NCBI GenBank assembly: GCA_903901335.1
Contig: CAIUQR010000108.1
Span: 1 to 46,347, forward strand
Length of the DNA stretch: 46,347 bases
Reading direction: 5' to 3'
Source: an uncultured delta proteobacterium
GTDB taxonomy: Bacteria; Desulfobacterota; Desulfobulbia; Desulfobulbales; Desulfocapsaceae
A model generated the notes under the pieces. That model was not told the origin of the DNA, did not search any database, and saw only the letters and a program-made list of their open reading frames with translations. A program made the translations under genes and the position numbers. How positions within the stretch are numbered: position 1 is the stretch's first letter; every line of letters begins with the position of its first letter. This document shows, one piece after another, positions 1 through 7,675 of this stretch.

Positions 1-108
1 AGTTATATCGAAGTCTATTTTAACCGTAAAAGGAAACATTCAACGAACGGATATATGGCACCCGCACTTTTCGAACAGAAATGGTGGGGAAAAAGGAAAT
101 TAGCTTAA
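1..108 (+). mobile_element. IS3-family transposase (OrfB), C-terminal end only
   Basis: Reading from base 1 in frame 1 gives 35 residues and a TAA at 106-108. The peptide contains YIEVYFNRKRKHSTNGYMAP, which matches the end of the DDE transposase of IS3-type elements (consensus like IE-x-F/Y-YN-x-x-R-x-H-S-x-L-GY-x-SP). The rest of the gene lies left of the window. The usual Leu of the S-x-L-GY stretch is Asn-Gly here. Whether the element is intact cannot be judged. A 10-bp word ACTGAGACTC occurs at 108-117 and again at 198-207, and may mark the element end or a target repeat. Confidence 0.75.
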
Positions 109-317
109 CTGAGACTCCACTTTATTATTGCAAGATCATACATTGAAACGTGAGTATAAATAGTGGCATGCCGTTTGCTTTAAATTGAATGAAACATACT
201 GAGACTCTAACTTCGGCATTACAGGCGCATCAAAACTCGACACCGGCAGCATGACCAAAACCTGCCTGCCGGCAAAAAATTCAAACCAAACACTGTTACA
301 TTGAAGGAGGATCTACT

Positions 318-539
318 GTGAATTTTAAACGATTACGTATAGTGGTAGCCGGAGCAATCGTTATCGCTTCAGCCGGATTGTTTTTCCAGGAGCCGGCATT
401 TGCGAGACCACCAATTCCAATACCCATACCAATTCCATTTCTAGTTCCGCCACCACCACCGACAGTCGTTGTCGGTTATCCTTTGCCCCCTCCCAGATAC
501 TATCACCACCATCGGCATCATCATCGTTACTATTATTGA
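318..539 (+). CDS. small secreted Pro/His-rich protein
   Basis: This is a 73-aa protein of unknown function. Residues 1-29 form a Sec signal peptide (basic start, hydrophobic VVAGAIVIASAGLFF, likely cleavage after FA in EPAFA). The mature part is a Pro-Ile repeat (PIPIPIPIPF), a poly-Pro run and a His/Tyr/Arg tail. The start codon is GTG, preceded by AAGGAGGA, a strong ribosome binding site. The signal peptide plus PIPIPI layout resembles the N-terminus of the 260-aa protein at 42433-43215, so both may belong to one family. The His-rich tail could bind metal, which is inference. Bases 545-640 continue in another frame with a plausible basic tail (see findings), so the gene may be shortened by a frameshift. 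Confidence 0.7.
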   Translation: MNFKRLRIVVAGAIVIASAGLFFQEPAFARPPIPIPIPIPFLVPPPPPTVVVGYPLPPPRYYHHHRHHHRYYY

Positions 540-685
540 AAACGTATACGGACAGGGAAAGACGAGAGTATGACCGTCACTGGAAAGGGCACCGCCAGTG
601 CTGTTTGAGGTATTTTGACTTGATCCGGCACTTCCCATGAAATGCGGAGGGGTGTGAATTTTGATAAAGGTATGAGCAGGTTACT

Positions 686-734
686 AAGGGGCTTGGGAGG
701 CAGAATCAGGATTGAAGACCTTCCTAAGCCCCTT
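686..734. repeat. inverted repeat between the small secreted gene and cfa-like gene
   Basis: The arms AAGGGGCTTgGGAGG (686-700) and ccTTCCTAAGCCCCTT (719-734) are near-perfect reverse complements with an 18-base loop. The repeat lies between genes that point towards each other. There is no long T run on either strand, so it could be a bidirectional terminator or a small palindromic repeat. Confidence 0.5.
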
Positions 735-797
735 ATCTGTATCGATGCGGTTTTCTCTCAGCATGTCTTTTCATTACATGGCTTCGTCATTTTCAAA

Positions 798-2144
798 TCA
801 GGCCCCTTCCACATAGAGATGTTCTCGAGTAGGCGGCATGCCGGATGGCCCTTTGCGGCCATGTTTGGTAGCCACAGTCTGAAAAATCCGCAATGAGCCG
901 TCCTGGAAGGCATAGGAAACCCCGGCAAGATAGGCGATCCACATTCTGTAACGCTCCGCACCAACCAGTGCAATTGCCTTCTCTTTGTCGGCCTCCAGAC
1001 GTCTGCACCATAACTCGGTGGTTCGCGCATAGTGTTCCCTCCACGCCTCGACATCATGCACCTCAAAGCCACAGGCCTCCATTTTCGAGAGCGTGTGTCC
1101 TATATGATCCAACTCCGATCCGGGGAAAATATATTTGAGGATGAACCTCCGTCCAGGCGTAATACGGGCAAATTTCTTCTGGCTCTGCTTGGCCCGCCGG
1201 GTAATGCCATGATTGAGGAGCATCCCGCGGTCACGCAACAGTGTATGCAATTTCTTAAAATAGGTTGAGTAGTTGGCTATGCCGATATGTTCATACATAC
1301 CGATACTGGCGATTTTATCATACTCGCCCGTTATCTCCCGGTAATCGCGGAGCTCAATGGTGATGCGATCCGCCAGCCCCATCCTCTCTATTTTTTCCAG
1401 AGCAAAATCGTACTGCTTCTGGGAAAGGGTGACACCATGGCCGATAACCTTGAAATGTTCGACTGCATGGCAGAGCAGGCCTCCCCAGCCGCAACCGATA
1501 TCAAGAAAGCGATCGCCCGGCTGAAGACGAAGTTTCCGGCAGATCATATCGAGCTTGTCTTGCTGAGCCTGTTCCAGATCCTGCTCCCAGGACGTGAAAT
1601 AGCCACAGGAATACTGCATTTCAGGATCAAGGAAGAGACGATAGAAATCGTTGGAAAGATCATAGTGAAACTGGATAAACGATTTCTCATCCCGGGCGGA
1701 TTGAATGCGGCCGCTGTCGTCGCCGCGGAATCGATGCATGAATTCGGTATCGGTATCTTTAGCAAACAAAAGGGGCAGCGCCTGTCTGAGCAGATACCAC
1801 TTGTTCAGCCGCTTCTTGATTTGACCGGAACTTACCCCTTTGGTTCTTGAACCGCGGCTGCGCAGCACCTCATAAAAATCGATCAGATCGCCGCCGTTGA
1901 AATCAATATTGCCGGATGCATATTGCCGGAGCAAATTTTCGAGAGTAGGCCTTCGGAGAATCGCACCCAACACCCCAGGGCCTTTGATCGAAATATTCCA
2001 TTGTTCCGTGGCATTATCGCCTAAAGGAACATAAGAGCCATCCCATAATCGTATACTGACATTTGCGTCTGCTGTTTCAGCAAGATGAGTAAAAATTCGT
2101 CTGGCGGCCTCAAGGTATTTTCTTTCGGAGGTATGATTTGACAT
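798..2144 (-). CDS. cyclopropane-fatty-acyl-phospholipid synthase family SAM methyltransferase
   Basis: This 448-aa cytosolic or membrane-peripheral enzyme is expected to add a methylene from S-adenosylmethionine to unsaturated phospholipid acyl chains, or to do a related lipid methylation. Seen: an N-terminal lipid-binding type region, then HYDLSNDFYRLFLDPEMQYS (residues 160-179), the family signature preceding the methyltransferase fold, then the SAM loop LDIGCGWGG at 214-222. Length is slightly above the usual 380-420. No convincing Shine-Dalgarno precedes the ATG at 2144. It stands alone, with the next gene on the same strand about 200 bases upstream. The exact product is uncertain within the family. 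Confidence 0.88.
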   Translation of the reverse strand: MSNHTSERKYLEAARRIFTHLAETADANVSIRLWDGSYVPLGDNATEQWNISIKGPGVLGAILRRPTLENLLRQYASGNIDFNGGDLIDFYEVLRSRGSRTKGVSSGQIKKRLNKWYLLRQALPLLFAKDTDTEFMHRFRGDDSGRIQSARDEKSFIQFHYDLSNDFYRLFLDPEMQYSCGYFTSWEQDLEQAQQDKLDMICRKLRLQPGDRFLDIGCGWGGLLCHAVEHFKVIGHGVTLSQKQYDFALEKIERMGLADRITIELRDYREITGEYDKIASIGMYEHIGIANYSTYFKKLHTLLRDRGMLLNHGITRRAKQSQKKFARITPGRRFILKYIFPGSELDHIGHTLSKMEACGFEVHDVEAWREHYARTTELWCRRLEADKEKAIALVGAERYRMWIAYLAGVSYAFQDGSLRIFQTVATKHGRKGPSGMPPTREHLYVEGA

Positions 2145-2341
2145 AAGTACAGGTGGTGGTGATGAGATATGTTGACCTTGATAAGGTAAAAACCACCAGT
2201 TATTCTGGTAGATTTTACAGCTTTATTACTTTCTGATTTCAATTGAAATTACAAAAAGTGTCAATGATAGATCTGACCCCTTATTTTCTCTTTGAATGGA
2301 ACACTGACCAGCTGCCTAAAACAACCGGCCAGGCTTTCGGC

Positions 2342-3598
2342 TCATTTTGTTACGCCTTCGTCTTTCAATGCTGCGAGACCTGCAAGGTTCAAGCTGTCGG
2401 CAGCCTTCTTGAGAGTATCAATATCGGCTGCCTTGCCCGATATCTTGACACTGTAACGATTACTTATGATCGTACTGTATTCACCCGAGCGGGTCCTGTT
2501 ATCCCATTGTTCATGGACCATTTCTTTCCCTTTCTTATAGGTCTTCTCAAAGCCGTTTTCAGTGACATTCGTTTTCTCGACGCCCGCCCAGCTGGCAAGC
2601 GCCGCTACGCCTTTGGCAAGCCCCATATCAGTGATTTCAGCTTTCAGGGTATTACCATCGCTATCTTTATAGGATGCTTTTGCCGTGGAAAATTGAAAGC
2701 CAACCGCTCCGCTTCGCTCCGCTGAAACGTCAGAACGCTGTCGACCGGCCAGCACATCAGGCAGAAAGGTCTTGATTCTTTCCGGAGCCAGGGTCTCTAT
2801 TTTGCCGTCGCTCCCCATTGCAGAGGCTATCATTTTGGTCATGGCCTCGCTTTGGGCGGTACTGTCCCCTGACTTCTGAGCCTTTTCCATATCCTTGGTT
2901 GCGACTTCCATCTTTTTGGTCCACTCTTCAAGTTTTCCTCCGGGACTGTCCTTGTCAAATCCTCCTTTTCCTTGCAGATTCATATGGGATGATGACCTGC
3001 CTCCCATCATTCCGACCCCGCCGGTTATCCCTCCAACCACAAAAGAGATGACGAAACTAAGAATAATCGCAACAATGATGGATACAGCAGTATAGCCCAC
3101 GGCTTTCTCAGGCGGACATTTCATGGTGACTGGCAGTCCGAGGTAAAGCAGATAGACGCTGTACACGGAACCGGCCAGCAGAATAAGCCACCCTGCCCAG
3201 GGCACGAGCAGGGCGATGCCTGCGACCCAGGCTGCGGTATAAGCGTAGGCAACGGTTTTCAGGGCCTGCATATCGTCCTTTTTTCCGCCGAAAGATGGGG
3301 CCAGCATGTTGACTATCAGAGCCACCAGATATACACCAGCGAGGGTCATGATATAGCGGAACACCATACCTCCGATACCGGCCCCAAGGCCCGGACGATA
3401 TGTACCCATTAACGGCACATGGATGCCAAAAACGCTCATTTTAAGAAATCCGGCAACTGGCCCGATTGCTGCCAGTATTAAAATATACCCCATGTAGAGT
3501 TCTTGCAGCGATGTCTGCTCCTTTTCAATAACAGTCCATTCGGTCTGCGGGCTTGTACAAATCATCTTCACCCGTTCAACAAGCTTTCCAAAATCCAT
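2342..3598 (-). CDS. Yip1-domain membrane protein with soluble C-terminal domain
   Basis: The start at 3598 (MDFGKLVERVK, 418 aa) is chosen because GAAAGGAGACATATT directly precedes it; a longer in-frame ORF upstream lacks such a site. The N-terminal half has about five hydrophobic segments (roughly residues 30-52, 80-105, 118-135, 138-165, 178-205) with the arrangement of bacterial Yip1/YIF1-type proteins. After a Met/Gly linker, residues about 230-418 are soluble and charged, with Lys-rich helices followed by a beta-rich stretch. Molecular function is unknown; bacterial Yip1-like proteins are inner-membrane proteins. The PAS gene lies just upstream, 37 bases away. Confidence 0.7.
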   Translation of the reverse strand: MDFGKLVERVKMICTSPQTEWTVIEKEQTSLQELYMGYILILAAIGPVAGFLKMSVFGIHVPLMGTYRPGLGAGIGGMVFRYIMTLAGVYLVALIVNMLAPSFGGKKDDMQALKTVAYAYTAAWVAGIALLVPWAGWLILLAGSVYSVYLLYLGLPVTMKCPPEKAVGYTAVSIIVAIILSFVISFVVGGITGGVGMMGGRSSSHMNLQGKGGFDKDSPGGKLEEWTKKMEVATKDMEKAQKSGDSTAQSEAMTKMIASAMGSDGKIETLAPERIKTFLPDVLAGRQRSDVSAERSGAVGFQFSTAKASYKDSDGNTLKAEITDMGLAKGVAALASWAGVEKTNVTENGFEKTYKKGKEMVHEQWDNRTRSGEYSTIISNRYSVKISGKAADIDTLKKAADSLNLAGLAALKDEGVTK

Positions 3599-3635
3599 AA
3601 TATGTCTCCTTTCTCTTTTCAGGGTGTGATCTTTC

Positions 3636-3998
3636 CTACCCCGATAGATGCGATTTTTGAGCATGCGTTCTCTCGGATCGTTCATAGTATCCAAGCAACC
3701 TGCCATTATCGTCACGTACACCGACAAAGACTGTCGCCTTCTCCTGATCCTTATCGAGATAAAGACGAACCTCACCTTCTCCATTCCGGAGTCTTTGGTA
3801 AGCCAGCATAATTTGGTTTATTGAGACCGGGTTGTGGCAATCGAGCAGTGATTTCCCTATCAACTCTGAGTAGCCACGGTTCTCATAGTAGCGGACCTTG
3901 GCTGCTCGATTCATAAAACGGATAATGTGATCGTTATCGACAAACACAATCGGATGTTTGACACTGTCAAGAATCGCCTGGTAAGCTTCTCTCTTCAT
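3636..3998 (-). CDS. stand-alone PAS domain protein
   Basis: This 120-aa protein consists almost entirely of one PAS domain. The core reads AILDSVKHPIVFVDNDHIIRF with NRAAK and ELIGKSLLDCHNP, followed by the beta-sheet half ending DDNGRLLGYYERSE. There is no output domain, so it would act as a sensor module for a partner or bind a small ligand. Cofactor cannot be told from sequence. It lies 26 bases downstream of the isomerase-like gene on the same strand, so the two are probably cotranscribed. No strong ribosome binding site precedes the ATG. Confidence 0.8.
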   Translation of the reverse strand: MKREAYQAILDSVKHPIVFVDNDHIIRFMNRAAKVRYYENRGYSELIGKSLLDCHNPVSINQIMLAYQRLRNGEGEVRLYLDKDQEKATVFVGVRDDNGRLLGYYERSERTHAQKSHLSG

Positions 3999-4024
3999 AA
4001 GAAATCGTTAGGGAAAGACTGATA

Positions 4025-4792
4025 CTACTTCCAGAGTTCCTGAATCATCTCGCGGCTCAGATCCAGATATTTGTGTTGCATATTCGGATCATTGCAGAAA
4101 ATTTCCAGGGTAATGGTACTATTGTAACCGGTTGCCTTTAATGAATTCACTGCTTTTTTCCAATTCACGGTTCCTACACCCAGGGGCATATGATCATCGG
4201 CTCTGGAGCGGTTGTCGGAAAAGTGAACATGCCGGATGTGCTCTCCCAGTTCTCCGCAAAAAACCTCATGATTATCGAGACCGAAGTTTGTGTGCCCGAA
4301 ATCGAGATGCAATTTTAAACCCGGCACTTCCGTCAGTAAGTTTTTAAAGGTGGAAACCCGGTCAAAAGGGGCTTTATAGTTCTCCAATACCAATGTGAGC
4401 CCATATGATGCAGCCATTTCTACAATGGGTGGTAATGCCTCTCTATGGAATGAGACCAAATCTTTTCTCATAGCCGGCGGACAAAAATAGCAGGGATGAA
4501 TATTCATGACCTTCGCCCCCAGGGCGGAAAATATCCCGGCACATCGCTCCAGTTCTTTAAGGCAGGCTTCACCGACTCCCTGGATTGGATACGCATAGGG
4601 CAGGCAGGGGTCGGTATGACCGGTGATAGAGAGACCGTAGGAATCGAGGATCGGCCTCAATTCAGCACTATCAACGGTGGTGGCGTGAGGGCCCTCGATG
4701 GTTAAATCCAAAAAGTCGAAACCGGCTTCGCCACAGAACGCCGCCTCAGCATAAACTGATTTTGACGGGTTGTTCATTACTCCTATTTTCAT
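4025..4792 (-). CDS. sugar phosphate isomerase/epimerase family protein (TIM barrel)
   Basis: This 255-aa protein has the xylose-isomerase-like TIM barrel fold. Visible metal and active-site stretches are LENYKAPFDR (Glu), HLDFGHTNFG (Asp/His), HVHFSDNRS (His-x-His) and LEIF near the end, the order expected for the AP-endonuclease-2/xylose-isomerase superfamily. The start MKIGVMNN is preceded by AAGGAAAGCGCG. Substrate is unknown; family members act on inositols, hydroxypyruvate, tagatose or xylose. It is followed by the PAS gene in a likely two-gene unit. Confidence 0.82.
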   Translation of the reverse strand: MKIGVMNNPSKSVYAEAAFCGEAGFDFLDLTIEGPHATTVDSAELRPILDSYGLSITGHTDPCLPYAYPIQGVGEACLKELERCAGIFSALGAKVMNIHPCYFCPPAMRKDLVSFHREALPPIVEMAASYGLTLVLENYKAPFDRVSTFKNLLTEVPGLKLHLDFGHTNFGLDNHEVFCGELGEHIRHVHFSDNRSRADDHMPLGVGTVNWKKAVNSLKATGYNSTITLEIFCNDPNMQHKYLDLSREMIQELWK

Positions 4793-4827
4793 CGCGCTTT
4801 CCTTAATGTGGTGGGTATTTACCCTCC

Positions 4828-5037
4828 TTAGTAACGCCCTCGATCATGATCATACTCTCCGCCTCGATCGTGATCATACCTTCCATCTCGGTCATGCCGG
4901 TCCCGGTCCCGATCATGGCGGTCCCGATCATGGCCGTGTCTCTCCTCTCTATCCGGCCCGGGAGGTGGCAAAATACATCCACTAAAAGATACAAGCATCG
5001 TAGAAAGCAGAATGAGTAATGCTATTTTTGTCTTCAT
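4828..5037 (-). CDS. small lipoprotein with Asp/His/Arg repeat tail
   Basis: This is a 69-aa predicted lipoprotein. A lysine start and hydrophobic stretch end in a lipobox (LVSFSGC, Cys about 21). The mature chain is PPPGPDREER followed by alternating DRHDRD and YDHDRG units, a highly charged low-complexity tail. The start follows AAAAAGGATGACC. The alternation of acidic, basic and His residues suggests a disordered tether or cation-binding surface, which is inference. It lies 25 bases downstream of the PilZ gene. Confidence 0.68.
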   Translation of the reverse strand: MKTKIALLILLSTMLVSFSGCILPPPGPDREERHGHDRDRHDRDRDRHDRDGRYDHDRGGEYDHDRGRY

Positions 5038-5062
5038 ATGGTCATCCTTTTTATTGTTATTT

Positions 5063-5779
5063 TTACGAACCTATCTCGGCCGGAAATACTTCTAAATCAT
5101 GCTCAAATTCTCGAAGCAGATCCTGCCATAATTCCTCTTTCTTCTCATCGCTGATATCTTTATATTCGACAGCAAATCCGCCATTGTCCGTTCTGACCAC
5201 GCACGCCTTGGTGCCGAACGTCTTCTGGACGGTTTCGAATGCATTGAAGGAAATAACAATATCAATTATCGCACCAACGTTTGGAGGGAACGTGGAGGAG
5301 ACGATTTTGCATCCGGTGGTTGATATGTCGACGATACTACCCTCTCCCCGGGCAATATCGGAAAAGTATTCTACATGAAGCTCGCCTGCAAAATCAAAAC
5401 GGAGCCTATTCCTCCTGTCCGTTTTATCAAGTTGTTCTTCCGCTTCTTCAAGGGTAGAAACATAGATGGGAATATATTCCGCAAATCTCGATGCAAAGTT
5501 CAGAAATTGTCTCAGCACCACACTTTCTTTATTTATTATTCTAACAACATCCTTCACTCCGTTTCTGACGAGATAGTTCGATATCTTTTTATAGGTGGCA
5601 ACAGCGCTTATATGACACAGGGTGCAAGCGGTAAGATCGTCTATCACACTGAAGCCCGGCAGCAAATCAGCAACAGCGAACCGGACGTCTGTATAGACTT
5701 TGTCGAGCTCTTTCTTTGAAACACTGCCGGAAAACTTCAGGTACAGCCGATTCTTTTTTGTATCAACTTTTACTATCAT
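5063..5779 (-). CDS. STAS-like/PilZ domain protein (c-di-GMP binding)
   Basis: This 238-aa protein has two parts. Residues 1-115 are an alpha/beta region with the look of SpoIIAA/STAS-like domains (KFSGSVSKKELDKVY, then FSVIDDLT). Residues 118-225 are a PilZ domain with RxxxR at 123-127 and DISTTG at 151-156, the two motifs that grip cyclic di-GMP. No membrane segment is present, so it is probably a cytoplasmic c-di-GMP effector. The start follows AAGGACAGCT. A diverged paralogue lies upstream at 6376-7074, with a MITE-like repeat and a tiny gene between. Confidence 0.85.
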   Translation of the reverse strand: MIVKVDTKKNRLYLKFSGSVSKKELDKVYTDVRFAVADLLPGFSVIDDLTACTLCHISAVATYKKISNYLVRNGVKDVVRIINKESVVLRQFLNFASRFAEYIPIYVSTLEEAEEQLDKTDRRNRLRFDFAGELHVEYFSDIARGEGSIVDISTTGCKIVSSTFPPNVGAIIDIVISFNAFETVQKTFGTKACVVRTDNGGFAVEYKDISDEKKEELWQDLLREFEHDLEVFPAEIGS

Positions 5780-5908
5780 AGCTGTCCTTGATTCAAACTA
5801 ATATCTTTCCCTTAAAACCCAACGAAAAGCTGTGGGGGGCCGACGGCACGAGAGGTCGGAAAACAGCGAACCGTTCCAAGCCTTTTTATACTAAAACAAG
5901 TGACTTCA

Positions 5909-6049
5909 GGCTATCTTGAATAATTAGGATTTTCGTTCGAGATCAAGGCATGCGAAGAATTTTACCGCAGGCATATAATTGATATTCCGAGGATAAAATT
6001 TTGAGCATAACGAAGAGATCGGACGAAAAGGCAATTATTCAAGGTGGCC
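5909..6049. repeat. MITE-like palindromic element (141 bp)
   Basis: The ends are long imperfect inverted repeats: GGCTATCTTGAATAATT at 5909-5925 pairs with AATTATTCAAGGTGGCC at 6033-6049, and the pairing continues inward through TTTTCGT(T/C)CG. Inner parts (AGAATTTTACC and GGATAAAATTTT) also pair, so the whole element can fold as one hairpin. It has no coding capacity and lies in the gap between the two PilZ paralogues. This architecture is that of a non-autonomous miniature element; its family is not identified. Confidence 0.65.
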
Positions 6050-6154
6050 TTCAATCTTAAGAAGCCCATATCTTGCTTAATATTTTTAAAAAAAGTACCT
6101 GTACAGAAAGGTACGTCAACATATTAAGAGCAAGAATTACAATGAACGATTCAT

Positions 6155-6271
6155 TTAAACCTTTTTAGAAACCGGCTGCTTATCAGTCTTTTTTTTGTCC
6201 TTTTGTTGATGCTTTTGGTTTGATTGTTTCTGGCTTTTTTCTTTATTTTTCTTTCCGCCTTTATCTCCCAT
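6155..6271 (-). CDS. tiny Lys/Gln-rich protein (38 aa)
   Basis: A 38-codon ORF begins with ATG at 6271 and ends with TAA at 6155-6157, preceded by AAAAGGAGAGATCCAA, a near-ideal ribosome binding site. The peptide starts MGDKGGKKNKEKSQKQ and is almost all Lys, Gln, Asn and Asp, with no hydrophobic core. It is probably disordered and basic. Function is unknown. The strong ribosome binding site and clean stop argue that it is real despite its size. Confidence 0.6.
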   Translation of the reverse strand: MGDKGGKKNKEKSQKQSNQKHQQKDKKKTDKQPVSKKV

Positions 6272-6375
6272 TTGGATCTCTCCTTTTACAGTTAATTAAG
6301 ATCTTAGAAAATCATATTTATTTTTGGTTAAATATTGATATTAATTAATATTAACAACTACCTAAAGGCTTTACA

Positions 6376-7074
6376 TCAAACAGGTGGTACGCTCCCGAAA
6401 GATCCATAAATGATACAATTCCAGAGCTGTTCTTTTTGCTCGTTGTTTAAACCATTAAATTTGGCGGCAAACGAATTCCCATCTCGCTTGATTACTCTAG
6501 CTTTTACTTGAAATTCGTCCTTTGTAAGATCCTGATTATTGAACGTGATCTGCATCAAGATTTCTTCACCGATAGAAAGTGGCAATGTAGTTGACTCTGC
6601 TAAACAACCACCAGTTGATATATTAATGAGATTGCCTGTTCCAGATTGATTATTAATGGAATATTTGATTGGAACATTTTTCACATAAAATCTTATGCCG
6701 TTACGTTTGATAGAACTTTCCAGCCGTTCTTTTGCCTCTTCATCTGTTTTGGCATAAACTGGTATGATCGCAGAAGATACCGATGACAAATACTTAGCCT
6801 GATCGTGAAGTAAGCTATTGCCATTGATTACTCGAACTATCTCTCCAAGACCATTTGTTACCAGATAATTTGATATCTTTTTAAAAGATTGACCTTTTAT
6901 TTCCCCGGTATCACACTCGGAAGATTCAGTGCTTTCACCAAAATCCGGTGTTAAATCAGCAACTATGAAGGTCACCTCTGTGTAATGTTTATCGAGTTCT
7001 TCTCTGGCAAAATCACCGGAGAGTTTGAAATACAATCTGTTCTCGACAACATCCGCCCTAACAATTAAGCTCAC
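6376..7074 (-). CDS. STAS-like/PilZ paralogue with altered c-di-GMP motif
   Basis: This 232-aa protein is clearly related to the 5063-5779 product over its whole length (shared LYFKLSG, KKISNYLV-NG, IIPVYA, and RxxxR at 124-128). In the second PilZ motif the usual Asp is Asn (NISTGG at 151-156), so nucleotide binding may be weakened or lost. A loop near residues 46-60 (GESTESSECDTGE) is not shared. It starts with GTG at 7074 after GGATGGTGA. Codon use is more AT-rich than the first copy. Confidence 0.8.
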   Translation of the reverse strand: MSLIVRADVVENRLYFKLSGDFAREELDKHYTEVTFIVADLTPDFGESTESSECDTGEIKGQSFKKISNYLVTNGLGEIVRVINGNSLLHDQAKYLSSVSSAIIPVYAKTDEEAKERLESSIKRNGIRFYVKNVPIKYSINNQSGTGNLINISTGGCLAESTTLPLSIGEEILMQITFNNQDLTKDEFQVKARVIKRDGNSFAAKFNGLNNEQKEQLWNCIIYGSFGSVPPV

Positions 7075-7119
7075 TAATCACCATCCAATAGAGAGAATTG
7101 GTTAAATTTCTCAAGAACG

Positions 7120-7461
7120 CTAATTTTCATCCCGTTGCTGTTTGTTGATTTGGGGCTGCTTTATGCACAACGCATACGATTTTTTGCTTATGGGTTTGAA
7201 ATTATTAATTATAAGTGTGTCGAAGTTATTTTTAATCTTTATATCGTTTTCAACGACGACAATATCGAAATCGTTTTCCTTAATTTCAATACAGGTGCGC
7301 CCTGCGCCCCGCTCTTTTAGTTTTACCCAATCATAAGAAACAAACCAAAAATGTTCTCCCTGCCTTGGCCATTTCTCGTAAGCAAAAAACAAAACTGCCA
7401 TGAGTACAATGATGGCGGTGTTTAACACGCACCAATTAAACGTCGTATCTTTTCGAATCAT
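7120..7461 (-). CDS. hypothetical single-pass membrane protein
   Basis: This 113-aa protein is not recognised. Residues about 10-27 (CVLNTAIIVLMAVLFFAY) form one membrane segment, followed by an exported or cytosolic region rich in Asn, Ile, Lys and Asp (ENDFDIVVVENDIKIKN). The start at 7461 follows GAGAAGGTAAGA. It lies at the downstream end of the AT-rich cassette-like array. Whether it belongs to the array or to the older chromosome is unclear, because no convincing attC site follows it. Confidence 0.55.
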   Translation of the reverse strand: MIRKDTTFNWCVLNTAIIVLMAVLFFAYEKWPRQGEHFWFVSYDWVKLKERGAGRTCIEIKENDFDIVVVENDIKIKNNFDTLIINNFKPISKKSYALCIKQPQINKQQRDEN

Positions 7462-7592
7462 TCTTACCTTCTCAAATCAATTCTAATCCCCTTTCCTCTA
7501 GAGGAGTATACTTTCTCAACTGCTGCATAAAAATAACTGCAAAGAAATCATTCCCCTAATGAAGTATTGAGATAGATAGGAGGAACGAACTA

Positions 7593-7654
7593 TTGTAACA
7601 TAGACATCACATGGAGCCAGCGTTTCGGCGATCCGGTAGACGGACATGTTGTGC
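7593..7654 (-). other. degenerate attC-like site D (weak)
   Basis: On the minus strand a GCACAAC box (7648-7654), the same box used in site C, is followed 50 bases later by GTTACAA (7593-7599). Only the outer AACAT/ATGTT pairs are clear and the inner arms match poorly. The position, directly behind the 202-aa gene, is where an attC is expected. The 7462-7592 stretch upstream of the 113-aa gene shows no other feature. Confidence 0.35.
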
Positions 7655-7675
7655 AACGTTAAAAAACTCAACAAC

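Noticed and set aside
1287..1850. 187-codon plus-strand frame
   Set aside because: Shadow of the cyclopropane-synthase-like gene; no ribosome site or domain.
2243..2725. 160-codon plus-strand frame
   Set aside because: Antisense to the Yip1-like gene; no recognisable protein features.
7081..7120. Additional attC site behind the 113-aa gene
   Set aside because: TTAGCGTTC is present after the stop, but no paired arms or left box could be found, so the array end is left open.
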